DNA from: Macquaria australasica
Taxonomy: Eukaryota; Chordata; Actinopteri; Centrarchiformes; Percichthyidae
NCBI GenBank assembly: GCA_005408345.1
Contig: SEMN01000569.1
Span: 62,001-126,000, forward strand
Reading direction: 5' to 3'
Length of the DNA: 64,000 nucleotides
Numbering within the stretch: the first letter of the stretch is position 1; every line of letters starts with the position of its first letter. The notes under the pieces were generated by a model that was given only the letters and a program-made list of their open reading frames with translations, did no database searches and had not been told where the DNA came from. A program made the position numbers and the translations under genes. Below are positions 12,470-23,239 of this stretch, piece by piece.

Positions 12470-12860
12470 TTTACACCAATGTGACTAGTCGAGACAGTGT
12501 ATCGTTTTCATAGCAACGACTTTCAGTACTTCCGTTCTAACTGCCGGCTTTTCAGGCTTTTTTGTGTAGCTAGATTTAATTTGAAGTGTCTTAAAATATG
12601 AATGAGGATAGTGATAGCGAGTTACTTGCTTCAGCTGCATTTCTAGTATTGATGAAATGGCGAAAACATAAAACAATGAGAGGGTCAAGATGCCCAGCTG
12701 ACTTTGCTATGAGCTGATTGGCTGTTGAAACAGGTGACGTGCCTTATGTTCTAAAAGCAGCCACCGGCGATTTGACAAGCTGAGTCGCAGGTGACGGCAT
12801 TAGCCGGTTTGAGTCAAGCTGAGACGGGTCGGTTCACATCGCTGGTTTCATCTCGTCGCG
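12470..12860 (+). mobile_element. Harbinger-like non-autonomous DNA element
   Basis: A GC- and CpG-richer island in AT-rich DNA. Its left part has a short leader and then the first codons of a transposase-like protein (next entry). Its right part (GACGGCATTAGCCGG, GACGGGTCGGTTCACATCG) has no coding. The ends show weak inverted similarity: CAATGTGACTAGTCGAGACAG at the left against an inverted GATGTGAACCGACCCGTCTCAG-like sequence at the right. Exact termini and the 3-bp duplication typical of PIF/Harbinger cannot be fixed by eye. It looks like an internally deleted copy of an autonomous element. Confidence 0.5.
12598..12717 (+). pseudogene. Truncated N-terminus of a Harbinger-type transposase
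   Basis: ATG at 12598 opens a 39-codon frame that begins MNEDSDSELLASAAFLVL and continues with the basic stretch MKWRKHKTMRG. An acidic start, a hydrophobic Leu/Ala segment and a basic Arg/Lys patch are the usual opening of fish PIF/Harbinger nucleases. The frame then reaches TGA, and the catalytic DDE domain is absent, consistent with an internal deletion. The family assignment rests on this short pattern only. Confidence 0.45.
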
Positions 12861-12880
12861 AATCTATTGTCTTAAAAAAG

Positions 12881-12910
12881 TCTCCACTGCAGAAATCTCC
12901 ACTGCAGAAA
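12881..12910 (+). repeat. 15-bp perfect tandem duplication
   Basis: The unit TCTCCACTGCAGAAA occurs twice head to tail (12881-12895 and 12896-12910), exactly between the Harbinger-like element and the SINE. It may mark the junction or be simple slippage. Confidence 0.9.
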
Positions 12911-13052
12911 TTAGAGCTTTAAGGTGGAGGGGAAAGATATTCTGGATTCCTTCTAGTACTAAGATCTTTTTAGCCAGTCTAGAATTCAAACCTGCAACCT
13001 TCCAGTCCAAAGCATACTTGTTTATTGTCTTGGCTACTACTGCATTTCTAGC
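12911..13052 (-). mobile_element. tRNA-derived SINE
   Basis: Read on the minus strand there is a tRNA-like head: a box A-like GTAGCCAAGACAATAAAC (13037 to 13020), an anticodon-arm-like segment GCTTTGGACTGGAAGG, and a box B-like GGTTTGAATTC (12992 to 12982) preceded by GGTTGCA. The spacing is that of a tRNA promoter. A non-tRNA body continues to about 12911. Substitutions in both boxes and poor cloverleaf pairing argue against a functional tRNA gene. The SINE family is not identified. Confidence 0.6.
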
Positions 13053-14744
13053 TTTTAAAGCGGGAAACCCTCGGGTATAAAAGAAACTGAAGAGAGAATA
13101 TACTTCAAAAGCAGCACAGCATGATACCAATTTTACTGAAAGGACAAAAATAGACAGGCTTGAAAATCACCTCATAATCACTTAAAACAGCAATATACAT
13201 ATTACAGCTGTCAGATGAAAAACACATCTTCCAAAATTAATTCCAGAAATTAGGTTAAACTGCTATTTTTAGATTGGCAACCACACATTTGAAATCATAC
13301 GCTGAGGTTTAAATGTTTCATGCTTCTTTTCATCAAAAGCTTGCTCACATCACATAATTTACTGTCATCTTTTAAAAAAAAATGTTAATGTTAATGTGAC
13401 AGGAATGAATATGCAGTAAATACAGCATTTTACACAATTGCTCTTTCACCACCTCTATTCTAATTATAGTGCGTTAAGGGAGACGTAGTCAACAATAGCT
13501 GAGAGAAAAGCAGGTTGAATGGTTGTTCTGTTTATAGTCCTTGAGATTTCAGTCCTGGTCGTGCATCCGTTTACAGCACAACCAAACATACCGTGGGCTG
13601 AGAGGATTCATCAGGTCACATTGTTTTGATATAAAAAGACTAATGAAGACAAAACAATGATGTCCAATACAGTCTTGTCACAGATATTGTCACAGATGTG
13701 CTGGCATTGGTCTTCTGCATCATGTCCAGTACATGAATGTATTGTTGAAGCTGGAAGTGCTTTAGGTGGAGTTCTCCCATTTGCAGGTAGCAGCTCACTC
13801 CAAAAAAGTAAGAAACTGTCCAATTGCAGCAACTCGGTCGAGATTTTAAAAGTTACTTTTTCATTAAGAGGACATTAAGATGTAATGGCTCAGTTCTACT
13901 CCATTGCTCAAGTTTGGATTTTCTGGCCCTAAACCATTGCTAGGATGACGATAAGCTTCTAAACATCTCTTCAGAAACATGTGTGTGATGCCACACATCC
14001 ATGTTAGTCTACAGTCTGTGGCTTTGTTCTAGTTTTATGTTGCCCTCAAATTGCATGCATGATACTGTATGCTCGATGTGGAAAGCTGGACACACATCAT
14101 ACACACTGTTGCTGGAGGCAAGAAAAAGTGTACACTGTACAGCAAAAGTAATTATTAAACAAAATGTAACTTCCATTAACATATATGTCACAACAACAAA
14201 AATATGTCAGTGTTCAAATGGACTTGAACATGGTGAACATGACTCCACTTGAAGGCATCATTAGCGTCTCTGTCTGGATTGTGTCACATACTGGTTACTG
14301 ATAGAGGTCAGTGAAGGTCACAGATGACTCACTGCCTATTAAAAACACGGTAAATTACCGCTGCAAGCAAGCAAAGTTAGACACATTTCACCTCATGTAA
14401 TGATAAAAGCTATTTGATAGTGCTGCAAAAACATAGAAATATAAATAGTTATACATTTATTTGATGTTTATTGTATGTTCAGGAAAATTCTGTACTGTGC
14501 AAAGTTGTGTAATAATTATGCTTGTATAATTATTTTTGCTTACATTTTGTGAGCTAGATCACAGACAGTTTTCATGGTATTTATTTTAATCAAAGATGAA
14601 GAGTGTGATTACATTTTTGCAGTGATATAATTAATTATTTCAAAAAAAGTTGCAGGTGACCACCATTGAATACAGATATGTTCATTTAGATTTTTATCTG
14701 TGACCTACTGTAGTCTTGTTCATGCATGGATGGGATCTATGCAA

Positions 14745-14748
<4 letters not shown>
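13053..14748. other. Unannotated unique DNA
   Basis: No gene or mobile element is recognised. Overlapping short frames on both strands at 13611-13878 and 14001-14252 have no domain. Confidence 0.4.
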
Positions 14749-14789
<41 letters not shown>

Positions 14790-15008
14790 GTCCTCCATCC
14801 GGCTCCCAGAAGCAGATTTATGAAGCAATAAAAGCTCATCTCTCAGAAACAGTCACACACACACACAAATACACACACACAGACACATGCACACATCATA
14901 ACCTCGCCAAGTGCAGAGCTTTGCATATCCTTTTCCCCCTTCAACACACTAGAGACAGATGTTCTCTGTGATATTACATCTGTTTCTGCAAAACACACAA
15001 ATCACAGA

Positions 15009-15046
<38 letters not shown>
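14749..15046. repeat. Cluster of CA microsatellites
   Basis: Perfect CA arrays at 14749-14784 and 15010-15046, with a shorter interrupted run at 14854-14885 between them. Thr-His-rich frames through these are artefacts. Confidence 0.96.
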
Positions 15047-15048
<2 letters not shown>

Positions 15049-15321
15049 AAAACAAAAGCCTCCTAGTATCGAGGAGGACACCAACACATTTTCTCATTGG
15101 AACGAGGTGAGGGTTCTTAGTCCAAGACTGTACAACAGATCCTGACTGCTGGCTCCGTGAGAGTGACTGGGAGAAGTGAAATATAGAGCGAGGATGAAAC
15201 AAAGACAGACAATGAAAAAGCACAAAACACAGGGGAAGGGAGGGAGTATGTATGTGCGGTTGTTTGCCATTTAGGCCTCTTACATGAGCAGTTCAATTAC
15301 TTTTTGGAGCTGTGGCCAAAA

Positions 15322-15416
15322 TGGATGGAGGGATGACTAGTTGGCGAGCTGGTTCAAGGACTCCTTGGCTCTTTGGCTGGCAGGCTGCGTGGAGGGATGG
15401 ATGGCCGGCTGGATGG
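15322..15416 (+). repeat. Degenerate GGATGG/GGCTGG minisatellite-like stretch
   Basis: Imperfect units of GGATGGAGGGATG, GGCTGGCAGGCTG and GGATGGATGGCCGGCTG follow one another. It is immediately upstream of a SINE body fragment. Confidence 0.55.
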
Positions 15417-15485
15417 ATAAATGCCCTTGAGCAAGGTGCTTAATCCCCATCAGCAGTGTCCCTGCCCCATAGCTTCAGTCCTTAA
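15417..15485 (+). mobile_element. SINE body fragment
   Basis: The stretch contains GCCCTTGAGCAAGGTGCTTA, followed by ATCCCC. The pattern CCTTGAGCAAGGC-CTTAACCCC is a hallmark of the body of several tRNA-derived fish SINEs. No tRNA head is found upstream, so this is a truncated copy. Confidence 0.6.
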
Positions 15486-15778
15486 ATTAAAGGTATCATT
15501 TTGAATTCGAAAGATACTGTCTGATTTTAGCGTTAGATGTATTTTGTTAACACAGAAAGTAAGGCAGGGACGATGGCATGAATTGGAGTTAAGTGTGTGA
15601 AGATGCTGGGCTGTAGAGGGCAAGCAGCTCAAACTCATGCCTTTCAATCATTTTTAAAAAATTAATTTTAGTTCATTTATTAATTTGAATTAACACAATA
15701 CATTAACAGGGAAACATTACATTTTACTGAATGTTATTTCTAAAAGTAAAACTAAAAGTTGGTTATTAAGTTGCTTAC

Positions 15779-15787
15779 TCAGGTCGG
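15779..15787 (+). repeat. Target-site duplication, left copy
   Basis: TCAGGTCGG, identical to the copy at 16175-16183. The pair brackets the helicase-bearing element. Confidence 0.8.
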
Positions 15788-16174
15788 TAACCTTGGAAAC
15801 TGTTTGGAAAAGGGCAGGCACTTTCAAAAAAATACTTGGCAGGTGATCGGATGAACCATCTGCCTATCACTGTCTATTTGGGCTAACTTCAGCCCAACCT
15901 TCAACAAACCATATGATGAAGCCAAAGCCAGTCGGGAGAAGAGCGAAAACATCTTTTCCATCCCGAAAAGCCTTCAGTGCTGTTCTTTGCTCTTCTTTCG
16001 AACAACACGAATAAATACTCTCAAATTCTGATATAACTGATGCTCTAGCAGCATCTATGCTAACTTCTTTAGGAGCCGCCGTTGTTGTTTTCGAATGAAC
16101 AGTCGCTTGTTGTCGGCGGATCTCGTGATCTTGTGATCTCACAATCTCGCGAATCCAGCTGCCTCGCAAGGTAA
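15788..16174 (-). mobile_element. 387-bp non-autonomous DNA transposon carrying a helicase N-terminus
   Basis: The element is bounded by perfect 9-bp direct repeats (TCAGGTCGG) and has short terminal inverted repeats: TAACCTTGG on the left and TTACCTTGC read inward from the right. The right two thirds is a coding remnant on the minus strand (next entry); the left third is non-coding and contains GGGCTAACTTCAGCCC, a small hairpin. CpG content is higher than in the flanks, suggesting a fairly young insertion. A helicase gene inside a terminal-inverted-repeat element suggests an Academ-type transposon of the helicase-bearing lineage. That assignment is from general knowledge and is not proven, because no transposase part is present. 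Confidence 0.68.
15867..16169 (-). pseudogene. Truncated superfamily 2 (RecQ-like) helicase start
   Basis: A 100-codon minus-strand frame, opening with TTG at the extreme edge of the element. Residues about 55-85 read EEQRTALKAFRDGKDVFALL followed by PTGFG. This is the Q-motif-to-Walker-A arrangement of RecQ-like helicases, where GFG is normally followed by Lys-Ser. Here the P-loop stops at GFG and continues FIIWFVEG, so the Lys-Ser that binds ATP phosphates is lost at what looks like an internal deletion joint. Nothing of the DEAH box or later motifs remains. It cannot be an active helicase. The true start in the parent element may be another codon. Confidence 0.65.
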
Positions 16175-16183
16175 TCAGGTCGG
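16175..16183 (+). repeat. Target-site duplication, right copy
   Basis: TCAGGTCGG, identical to 15779-15787. Confidence 0.8.
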
Positions 16184-19100
16184 TGCTTCATTTAAAAACG
16201 CTGGTCTCTGCTGTATTTGTTGTGATTCATAGTTAAAGTACTTACTTTTGTACCACTATTGTGGACTTTAACTATGGAACTATATTTATTCTGGTCTTTT
16301 TATGATACAATCTCACTTTTAGTTAAATATGAGAATGCACAAACAGCGATGTGTAAGTATGAACTCCATGAAAGTCCATCAAATGAAACACATGTCTTCC
16401 CCAACATACCAGGCTTTATTCCCTAAATGCTTCCAGCTTTCTGACTGAGTGAGCAATTACTCCAAAAATAGTCAAAGACAAAAGTTCTTGAGAAGAGAAA
16501 GTTAAGATTATATACGCTATTTATATCTTCTATGGTTTAAATCAGCCTTGGCAATCAAGCCATCAGTCACGCCATTTTTAAGTTCTCTTCCTCTTCCCCT
16601 CCCTCGGCCCACCACCTGTCACTCTTAGCATGCGTCACGCATTTACAAACTCACATACACACACATACACGCAGAGAGACACACACATAGACTCATTCCA
16701 CACAAAGACCCCCCACTCTGCCCCCGTTGACAAGAACCCCACATTTCATCTTCAAAATGGGCCTTTTTTTGTGAAGCTGTCACAAAGTCATCACACCCTG
16801 GTTTAGTCAGAGAAAGAGAAATAGATTGAGAGGGGAGGGGAAATTGACACAGAGAATGAGTTAGAGTGAAAGAGTATGACAGAGAGAGATGTCACCCACG
16901 CTCCCTTGCTCTTTCTGAACAAGTCGCACAGTACCAACTGACTGACACCGCTCCCACGTTCAACTTTAAAAAACAGACGTTAGACTTTCTGCCTTTTTTC
17001 ACTTGTTAAAAGGCTTTCAGGGTCTTTGTAGACTTTGGTAAAAGGCAGCAGAAGAGCAGAGGTGTATGCAGCTTCCCAGTGGAGAAAGAAGCAGGAATTC
17101 AGGTATCTAGGGTGTCGTTGCTCAACTGAAGTAAAGTCTTGTCAGTGCTGAACCGTGTGAACTGCTGCAGTTTGCATTGCAGGGTTTGAACAGTTACCTT
17201 TAGCAGTGAATTTTAGTTAAACAATGGAAAAAGTGCAATGTCAGAGAGAAGTTCCCTGTAATATTTTAACTATAACTAAATACATTTACAGTTGTACTGC
17301 TCCGTCTGTGTATTTTGTGAAAGTTACATTATTAATGGCCAACAGTGTCTTTTGATGGAGGAAGACAAAGAAACAACTTCTGAACCAGGTTCAAAATTTA
17401 ATCCAATACTTTCTGCTTGGTGGATTTTAAATGACTAGACTTTAAACTACTGATCTGTAAAATTTGGATTAATCACAAGACGTTGTGCTTCCTCCATTCC
17501 CTCAGGAGAAAAATCTCTGTTGGACTCTTGATTGGGCAAATGTTCCTATCTAACACCCGTAACAGCTGTTGATGATGGTGGTCTCCAGGATACTGAATGA
17601 CTCACATTTTACAACTTATCACTTTTTTTTTCCAGGAGTAACTGAGAAATCACTACTCATCTCCAGGTTTTTTAGCCTCACAGAATGTAGTAAGGCAGAC
17701 TTTCCTTTTCCACTAGAAAGTGTGATGTACGCTACCACAGTGTCATCACTCATTTGCATCATTCAAGCTGTATTCATCTATTTTTGGCCACTGAGGGGCA
17801 GAAGAACTTTAGGACAAGCCGACAGACACAGCCCTGAAATATTATGGCTTTATAAAATCGATAGGCTTGTGTGTTCGCAAACTGTCACCTATTTAGACAC
17901 ACAGCAGACACAACCACATCAGCATCCCATTGGAGTTGTGTTTCTGTCCACCTGCGAATGTTGACTCCAATATTTACTCTCCTTTTAGCTCTGGCTTAGT
18001 TTCCATATCTGACTCTTGAGCAGCTATCTCTGCAGCATTCTTTACCAGCTAGTGGCTAACTTTGTTTGTCTGCCGTTTTGTGCATCAGAAAGCGTACAGA
18101 ACTTAATCAGAGCTTGTTTTCTGACAACAGCTGCCTGCTGCTGCTGGAGACTGATTTGATTATAGCAATGAGACTGAACCATAAATGTGTTATCAAACAA
18201 AACAATGAGCTAAAACAGACTAAAAAGCTCTGTAGAATTGGTGAGTTGGTGATAATTCTCTGGTTCATTACTGCAATGCAATCTGTTACAAATGACACAT
18301 TAAATTTAAATCAACGTTCATAAAAAAAAGATAGATTCCTGCTAAATCTATCATCTATTTGCAATCAAACTGTTTAAGCCAGTTTCTCCAGTGAGAGTTA
18401 ACTGGTAACACAGCACCAAGCCTGAGTAGTATTGCCTTGGTTACCTACAGTTTACCTTTACACCACAGTGTTGCATTAACGTTGATTTAGTACAGTAGTT
18501 AAACTGTTGACTACCACCATGTTTGAAGTGTCCTCTCATACAGTTTTAAGGGACACCTTCCAGCCAATTAGAAATTAGTAAAAATCAAAATTGTTATATA
18601 AAATCACAGATTGCAATAACATTTTCATCACATTTAAGTTAACCTATGATATTGTAATGTGATATATCAAGTACATAAAGGGAAACATATTTAATCTGGT
18701 TGATGCAGTTTAGGTGGCGACTGAACTGTGTTTTCTCCTCCTGAGAGTGAATGCAGCCTTTATGAGGAGGAGTAGCTGTGTTTAAGAATCAGCACATCTC
18801 TGCAGACTGTCACCCACACATGCATGTTATATATGAGCGTTCTGCACTGAAAACCTGCTTTTAGCCATCACCCAGTCAGTCATCCACAATTTCATCCATC
18901 ATAGACGGTGGTGCTCTAAACTGAAAACCTGGTTTTTGAGGTCAGCCTGAGCGCACACACACACACAGGCACATGCACAAAGACACACGTTCTTGTTCGT
19001 AAATAAGCACAGAACGGTGAAAACCTGGTTTCATCAGTCAGCAAATCAGTCAGGAATGTGTTTAAGAGGCATGTTAATTACTCCAAATGTGCAAAACTTA

Positions 19101-20387
19101 ACAAGCAGCTTACCCCAGTTCAGTGCCTGATTTATTAAGACCACTTATGTAAATCAAGTCAGTTGCTATTTTCCAATTAGAACACTTGAGGCACAATACA
19201 GTGTAAGTACTGAATGCAATACAAGTGCCAGGTGAGAGGAGGGGAAGCTGTTTTATAGCAGCACGCAGCAGAAAGGAGCCTGTGATTACACACATTTTAT
19301 TATTCCAGGTTCGGCTTGACTCTTCTTGGTGTAAATTTTGTAACTGTAATTCCACCAACTAGTGATTTGTAATGATGGGTAAAGCACTATTCAGACATTT
19401 TACCAGAAGAGATTTTGTAATTAGAATTTCTACTTCACTGAGCTCCACCTTTTGAGTTCTTACAAATTTAATTCCCATATTATTGACCCACCGTGCCCCA
19501 CAGGTGAACAGAAATCATTAACCCTGTCTTGGATGTAGAAGGCCTGTAGTAATGAAGAACAGAAATTGTGCTTCTTGGAACTATTAATTTTTTCTCCTTA
19601 ATTAGGGGTCAGTGCTGGGATGGTCGACCTGTTGGTTCCTGCAAACTTATGAAAAAGCAGGACAAGTGCACCAAGACACACAATTACGCTTTTTGTAAGC
19701 CATTGTTGTATTGGAAAAAACTAAATTGGATATCTGTTGAGGGAACCCATGGCTCAAATACTTCCTGGTACAAGTCTTACTGCCTAATTTACTACTAGTC
19801 CCATATTTGTTATCCTCTCTGCCTGTTGTTGCCTTTGTAAAATTAAATCAGCAGCCATGACTTTCTCAAGGTGGGAGGTTACAATAGGATGTGCTTCTTC
19901 TCGCTGTTAACAGGCATGCACTGGTTAAATAAACTGATGGGAGTAATCCATTTAAGTAGTCTCCTTCATTGTTACTCCTCAAACTCAAGTTTTCATTGGC
20001 TCAAATGTGCTGATAGTTATTGTGCGTGTTATTGTTAGAAGATCTGCATGTTTTGTATCTGTACATTCATTATTGGCACCAGAAATGTTACAGCTTTTAG
20101 TCTTGTGTTAAAGATGAGTCATCTATAGCTTTAAAAGCCAGAATTCAAGAGCCAGTCAACCGCTGAGCCAGTCACATTCACCTGTTTAGTCTGAGTCTTT
20201 ATAATGAAACCAACATTAATCCAGCCACTGAGTCGGCTTGTCAGTAAAAAGTCAACTGTACTTAAATCATGGTCATATTAAATGGTCAGCTCTGTCTGCT
20301 GTAGCTGTTAACACAGGAGTGACTTTACCACCAGTAATGTACAGTACATACTGGTCTGTTCAAGAGTGAGTCAAATGACTGAGTTAC
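16184..20387. other. Unannotated unique DNA with short repeats
   Basis: No gene is recognised. The 131-codon frame at 17569-17964 has no domain or convincing composition. Short CA runs lie at 16653-16690 and 18954-18966. Three spaced copies of a GAAAACCTG[C/G]TTT motif lie at about 18849, 18923 and 19019. Confidence 0.4.
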
Positions 20388-20395
20388 TGACGTCA
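20388..20395. promoter_or_regulatory. Perfect CRE palindrome
   Basis: TGACGTCA is the full palindromic CREB/ATF binding site. It contains the CpG that usually decays in methylated DNA. There is no nearby promoter or gene, so a function is only possible, not shown. Confidence 0.3.
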
Positions 20396-21404
20396 CCTTT
20401 TATTTCTTCTGTCACCGGCCAGTCAACCCGGCAGTTGCCCCTACGCTTGAACATTACAGATTTGCATTCAGCCACTCACCTATGGATTCACCCACTGAAA
20501 TGAGAGCTCTACACTGAAAACTGCTCTGCTCTGTCTGCCACACTCTCAGCCATCTCCTCTGTCTGCTGCCCACACACTCGCCTGTCATGTATAGACAATG
20601 AACATGAGAGCTCTACACTAGAGAGCTGGATTTTAACCCTACCACGCTTTTCCCATTCGTAGCCTCTGGTTATCTGTGCACTAGCCTGGGAGTAGGCCCA
20701 GGGCGAATTCATCGCCTATTCACAATGCACCAAGTAGCTTTGGGGCCTATTACTAAATCTGCAAAGTTGAGACTAACACTACTCTTTCCTTTAGCCTGAT
20801 ACCTGGTAAAGCCATTTAAAATGTACCAGTAGGAAGACGTATTTAGCCCAAGGCAGAGCAGAATGGTCGCCCAGGGTTAATGGGACAGGAAGCCCTGGAC
20901 TTACTCAAAGAATAATGGGAAAGACCATAGGTGATCTTTTCATATCAGATCCTTTTTGCCATGAATGTCTGATCAAATGTTACGTCCTGCTAGGATGAAT
21001 ATGCAGAACATCACCTCTGTCTGTGAAGGCTGTCACCCACACATTCACCTGTTGTAGACGGCAGACCGTTGTTCTTGCACATTGTTTCGCTGTCACTTCT
21101 ATATCCATCTCTAGTCTTGCTCCTGTTCTTTTGTTACAGTACATGAAACAGCATATACATACAGCACATGCACACATTAAAAATAATACATTATATGCAA
21201 TTATGTAGTTACATCCTTAAAATAAATGACAACTTATTCATTCACGCATTGATTTCTTTCACACCTTCCTCTCTCTACCTTGTATTTTAGATGTTGTTCA
21301 GTTATTTCTTTACTCTGTAGCTTTTCTATCAGTGCCTTCACATTCAACTGAGACTTTGATTCCTTACAAGATTTTCACTTCAACTGACACTTCAACTTCT
21401 TTCA
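20396..21404. other. Unannotated unique DNA
   Basis: No gene or clear mobile element. Short phrases such as GAGAGCTCTACACT (about 20501 and 20608) recur once each, hinting at an old local duplication. Confidence 0.35.
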
Positions 21405-21592
21405 GTGCTCAGATTTCAAATGACAGATGAAGACACATCTTTTTAGTATGTCTTACTCCTCAAATGTTTTTACCTACCAATTATTTCATCTTGCCTTTTT
21501 TAAATTTAACTGTATCCTTCTTTTATTGTTTTATTGTAAATGTCATGATTGTTTGCTTTTATGTAAAGCACTTTGTGTTGCAAAAATGTAGT
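21405..21592 (+). mobile_element. 3' tail of a LINE (L2-like)
   Basis: The order GAAGACACATCTTTTTAG, a T-rich stretch, TTTTATTGTTTTATTGT, then ATGTAAAGCACTTTGTGTTG matches the 3' untranslated tail shared by L2-type fish LINEs, where a last coding piece (LKTHLF) is followed by the AAAGCACTTTGTG signature. No reverse transcriptase remains. The left limit is uncertain. Confidence 0.5.
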
Positions 21593-22451
21593 TTGCAATT
21601 AGAGTTTGCATTTACTATATTTGAAAAAAAACAAACAGTTTTCATAGCCATTTTACTTTTAGCATTTCTAATTGTAAATTCAAAGAGTTCTTAGCAAAAC
21701 AACCCAAATTGTAGTTTAGAGTTAGCCCATTTGTTTTATAAATGTGGACAGAAGTATAATCTCTGTATATCTAGTTGCCTAGAAATTTGTTGTCATAGTT
21801 ATATTTTTTCTTTCTTTTCTCTTTTTGTGTATATTACGATAGAGAACAGATGACAAATAGTTAATTTTTCTAATCCACATAAATCACAACTCTAATAAAT
21901 ATCCTTCCAAACCTCTCTGACACTTGCTTTACTTTTAACATGCTAACACAATCATTTTTACCTCTAACTAATCCTTACCTTACTTTCAAGAGTAACTTAG
22001 GGTGTGGTCAGAAGTGCGCTTCATTAAACCTGTAACCACACCCAACAGTGATGTCACAGTGTACTGGAGTACACCTGTACATCACTGCATCAAGATGCGA
22101 AGTTAAACCACTGGAGGTCAGCAAAAACAAGATTTTCAGGGTTTGTGAAGTTACTCTTTAATAATTCACATTTCTCCTAAGAATATACTATTATCAAATG
22201 TATCTACTGTACACTTTCTGAAAAACTGTGATACATCATGCTCTTATTTTTTCTCTGACTTTCTGCTACATTTGTTCCTCCGCCCCGATAGACTCATTAT
22301 ATGCACAATCTTAGCTAGACAGTCAAAACCAGATCAAAGAGCACACAAGCCACCTAAACAGCCACCTAAAAAGTGAGTCAGCCAATTATCCATTTCATCA
22401 CCCTTTCCAGTCAGTCAACCATCCATCCAACCAGCTAGTCAGCCACACTCA
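21593..22451. other. Unannotated unique DNA
   Basis: No gene recognised. A 12-bp near-tandem GCCACCTAAACA duplication occurs near 22349-22371, followed by AGTCAGCC/CAGTCAACC-rich sequence. Confidence 0.35.
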
Positions 22452-22555
22452 TGTCCTTTAGTGAAATTTGAAGGTCTGTTATCAGCGAGGACACGGACAG
22501 TTAATCACATTAATTAATCTGACAGGCTTTATCAAAGACATTATGAGCACAGAAG
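22452..22555. promoter_or_regulatory. Candidate conserved non-coding element
   Basis: GGACAGTTAATCACATTAAT, then TAATCTGACAGG and TTTATCAAAGACATTATGAG, packs several homeodomain TAAT cores and a TCF/LEF-like ATCAAAG into 60 bp of otherwise non-repetitive sequence. This is the texture of vertebrate enhancers, but conservation was not tested. Confidence 0.3.
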
Positions 22556-22557
22556 AA

Positions 22558-22737
22558 TAGAGGGGAGGGGAGAGAGGAGGAACAAAATGAAGGGAAGAGG
22601 ATAGGATAGACGAGGCAGGGAGGAGAAGACCAGAGAGAGGCAAAGATGACAGGTTTATAAATTCATCATCAAAGGAGGAGAGGGACAGAGAGGATGAGGA
22701 GGAGAGGAAATTAAAGAAGGGCAGAGGAGTAGAGGAA
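22558..22737 (+). repeat. Purine (GGA/GAGG) tract
   Basis: About 180 bp dominated by GAGGGGAGGGGAGAG-like units, interrupted at about 22650-22670 by TTTATAAATTCATCATC. It lies between two candidate conserved elements. Confidence 0.7.
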
Positions 22738-22779
22738 ACAGATGTTATGACAATAGATCTAAATAGGGTTACTTTGTGG

Positions 22780-22965
22780 TTAATCCTCTACAATTCTGCC
22801 CCATTTCACAGGCGGAGAGTTTCCATAGGAGCTCATTATAGGCTTATGAATCTGCAGGGGTGATTTCTACGGCGCCTGCCTCGGTATATGTGTGATTTCA
22901 CAACAGTTTGAAGCATTCTGTACATAATCCGATTTCATATGGTAGAAAATACAACAAGGCAATAA
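22780..22965. promoter_or_regulatory. Candidate conserved non-coding element
   Basis: Non-repetitive sequence with balanced composition, including GAGCTCATTATAGGCTTATG, GGCGCCTGCC and TACATAATCCGATTTCAT. No open frame of interest runs through it. Its resemblance to conserved regulatory DNA is an impression only. Confidence 0.25.
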
Positions 22966-23239
22966 AGCTGCCCAGTATCAGTTGGTCTCTCTGTTGGGCA
23001 GTTGGACATCAGCCAGTTCAACAATCACAGGATGACAATAGGAAGGAAATAATAAGAATCAGAGCAAAAGGGTAACGACTGACCTCTGTGGCAGGAATTA
23101 TGTTATCATATAGTACTGTACAGTGTGTTATAACGAACACTGTCATTGTCCTTATTGTATTACCTGTATTACAGAACAGGTAGTTGACCCAGTGACTGGA
23201 GCATCTTGACAATTCAATACAACAGACCTTTCTCACAGC

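Noticed and set aside
12965..13045. Functional tRNA gene
   Set aside because: The A and B boxes are degenerate, the cloverleaf stems do not pair well and a SINE body follows, so it is a SINE head.
17569..17964. 131-codon plus-strand frame
   Set aside because: No recognisable domain, no splice or promoter context, and composition expected by chance in AT-rich DNA.
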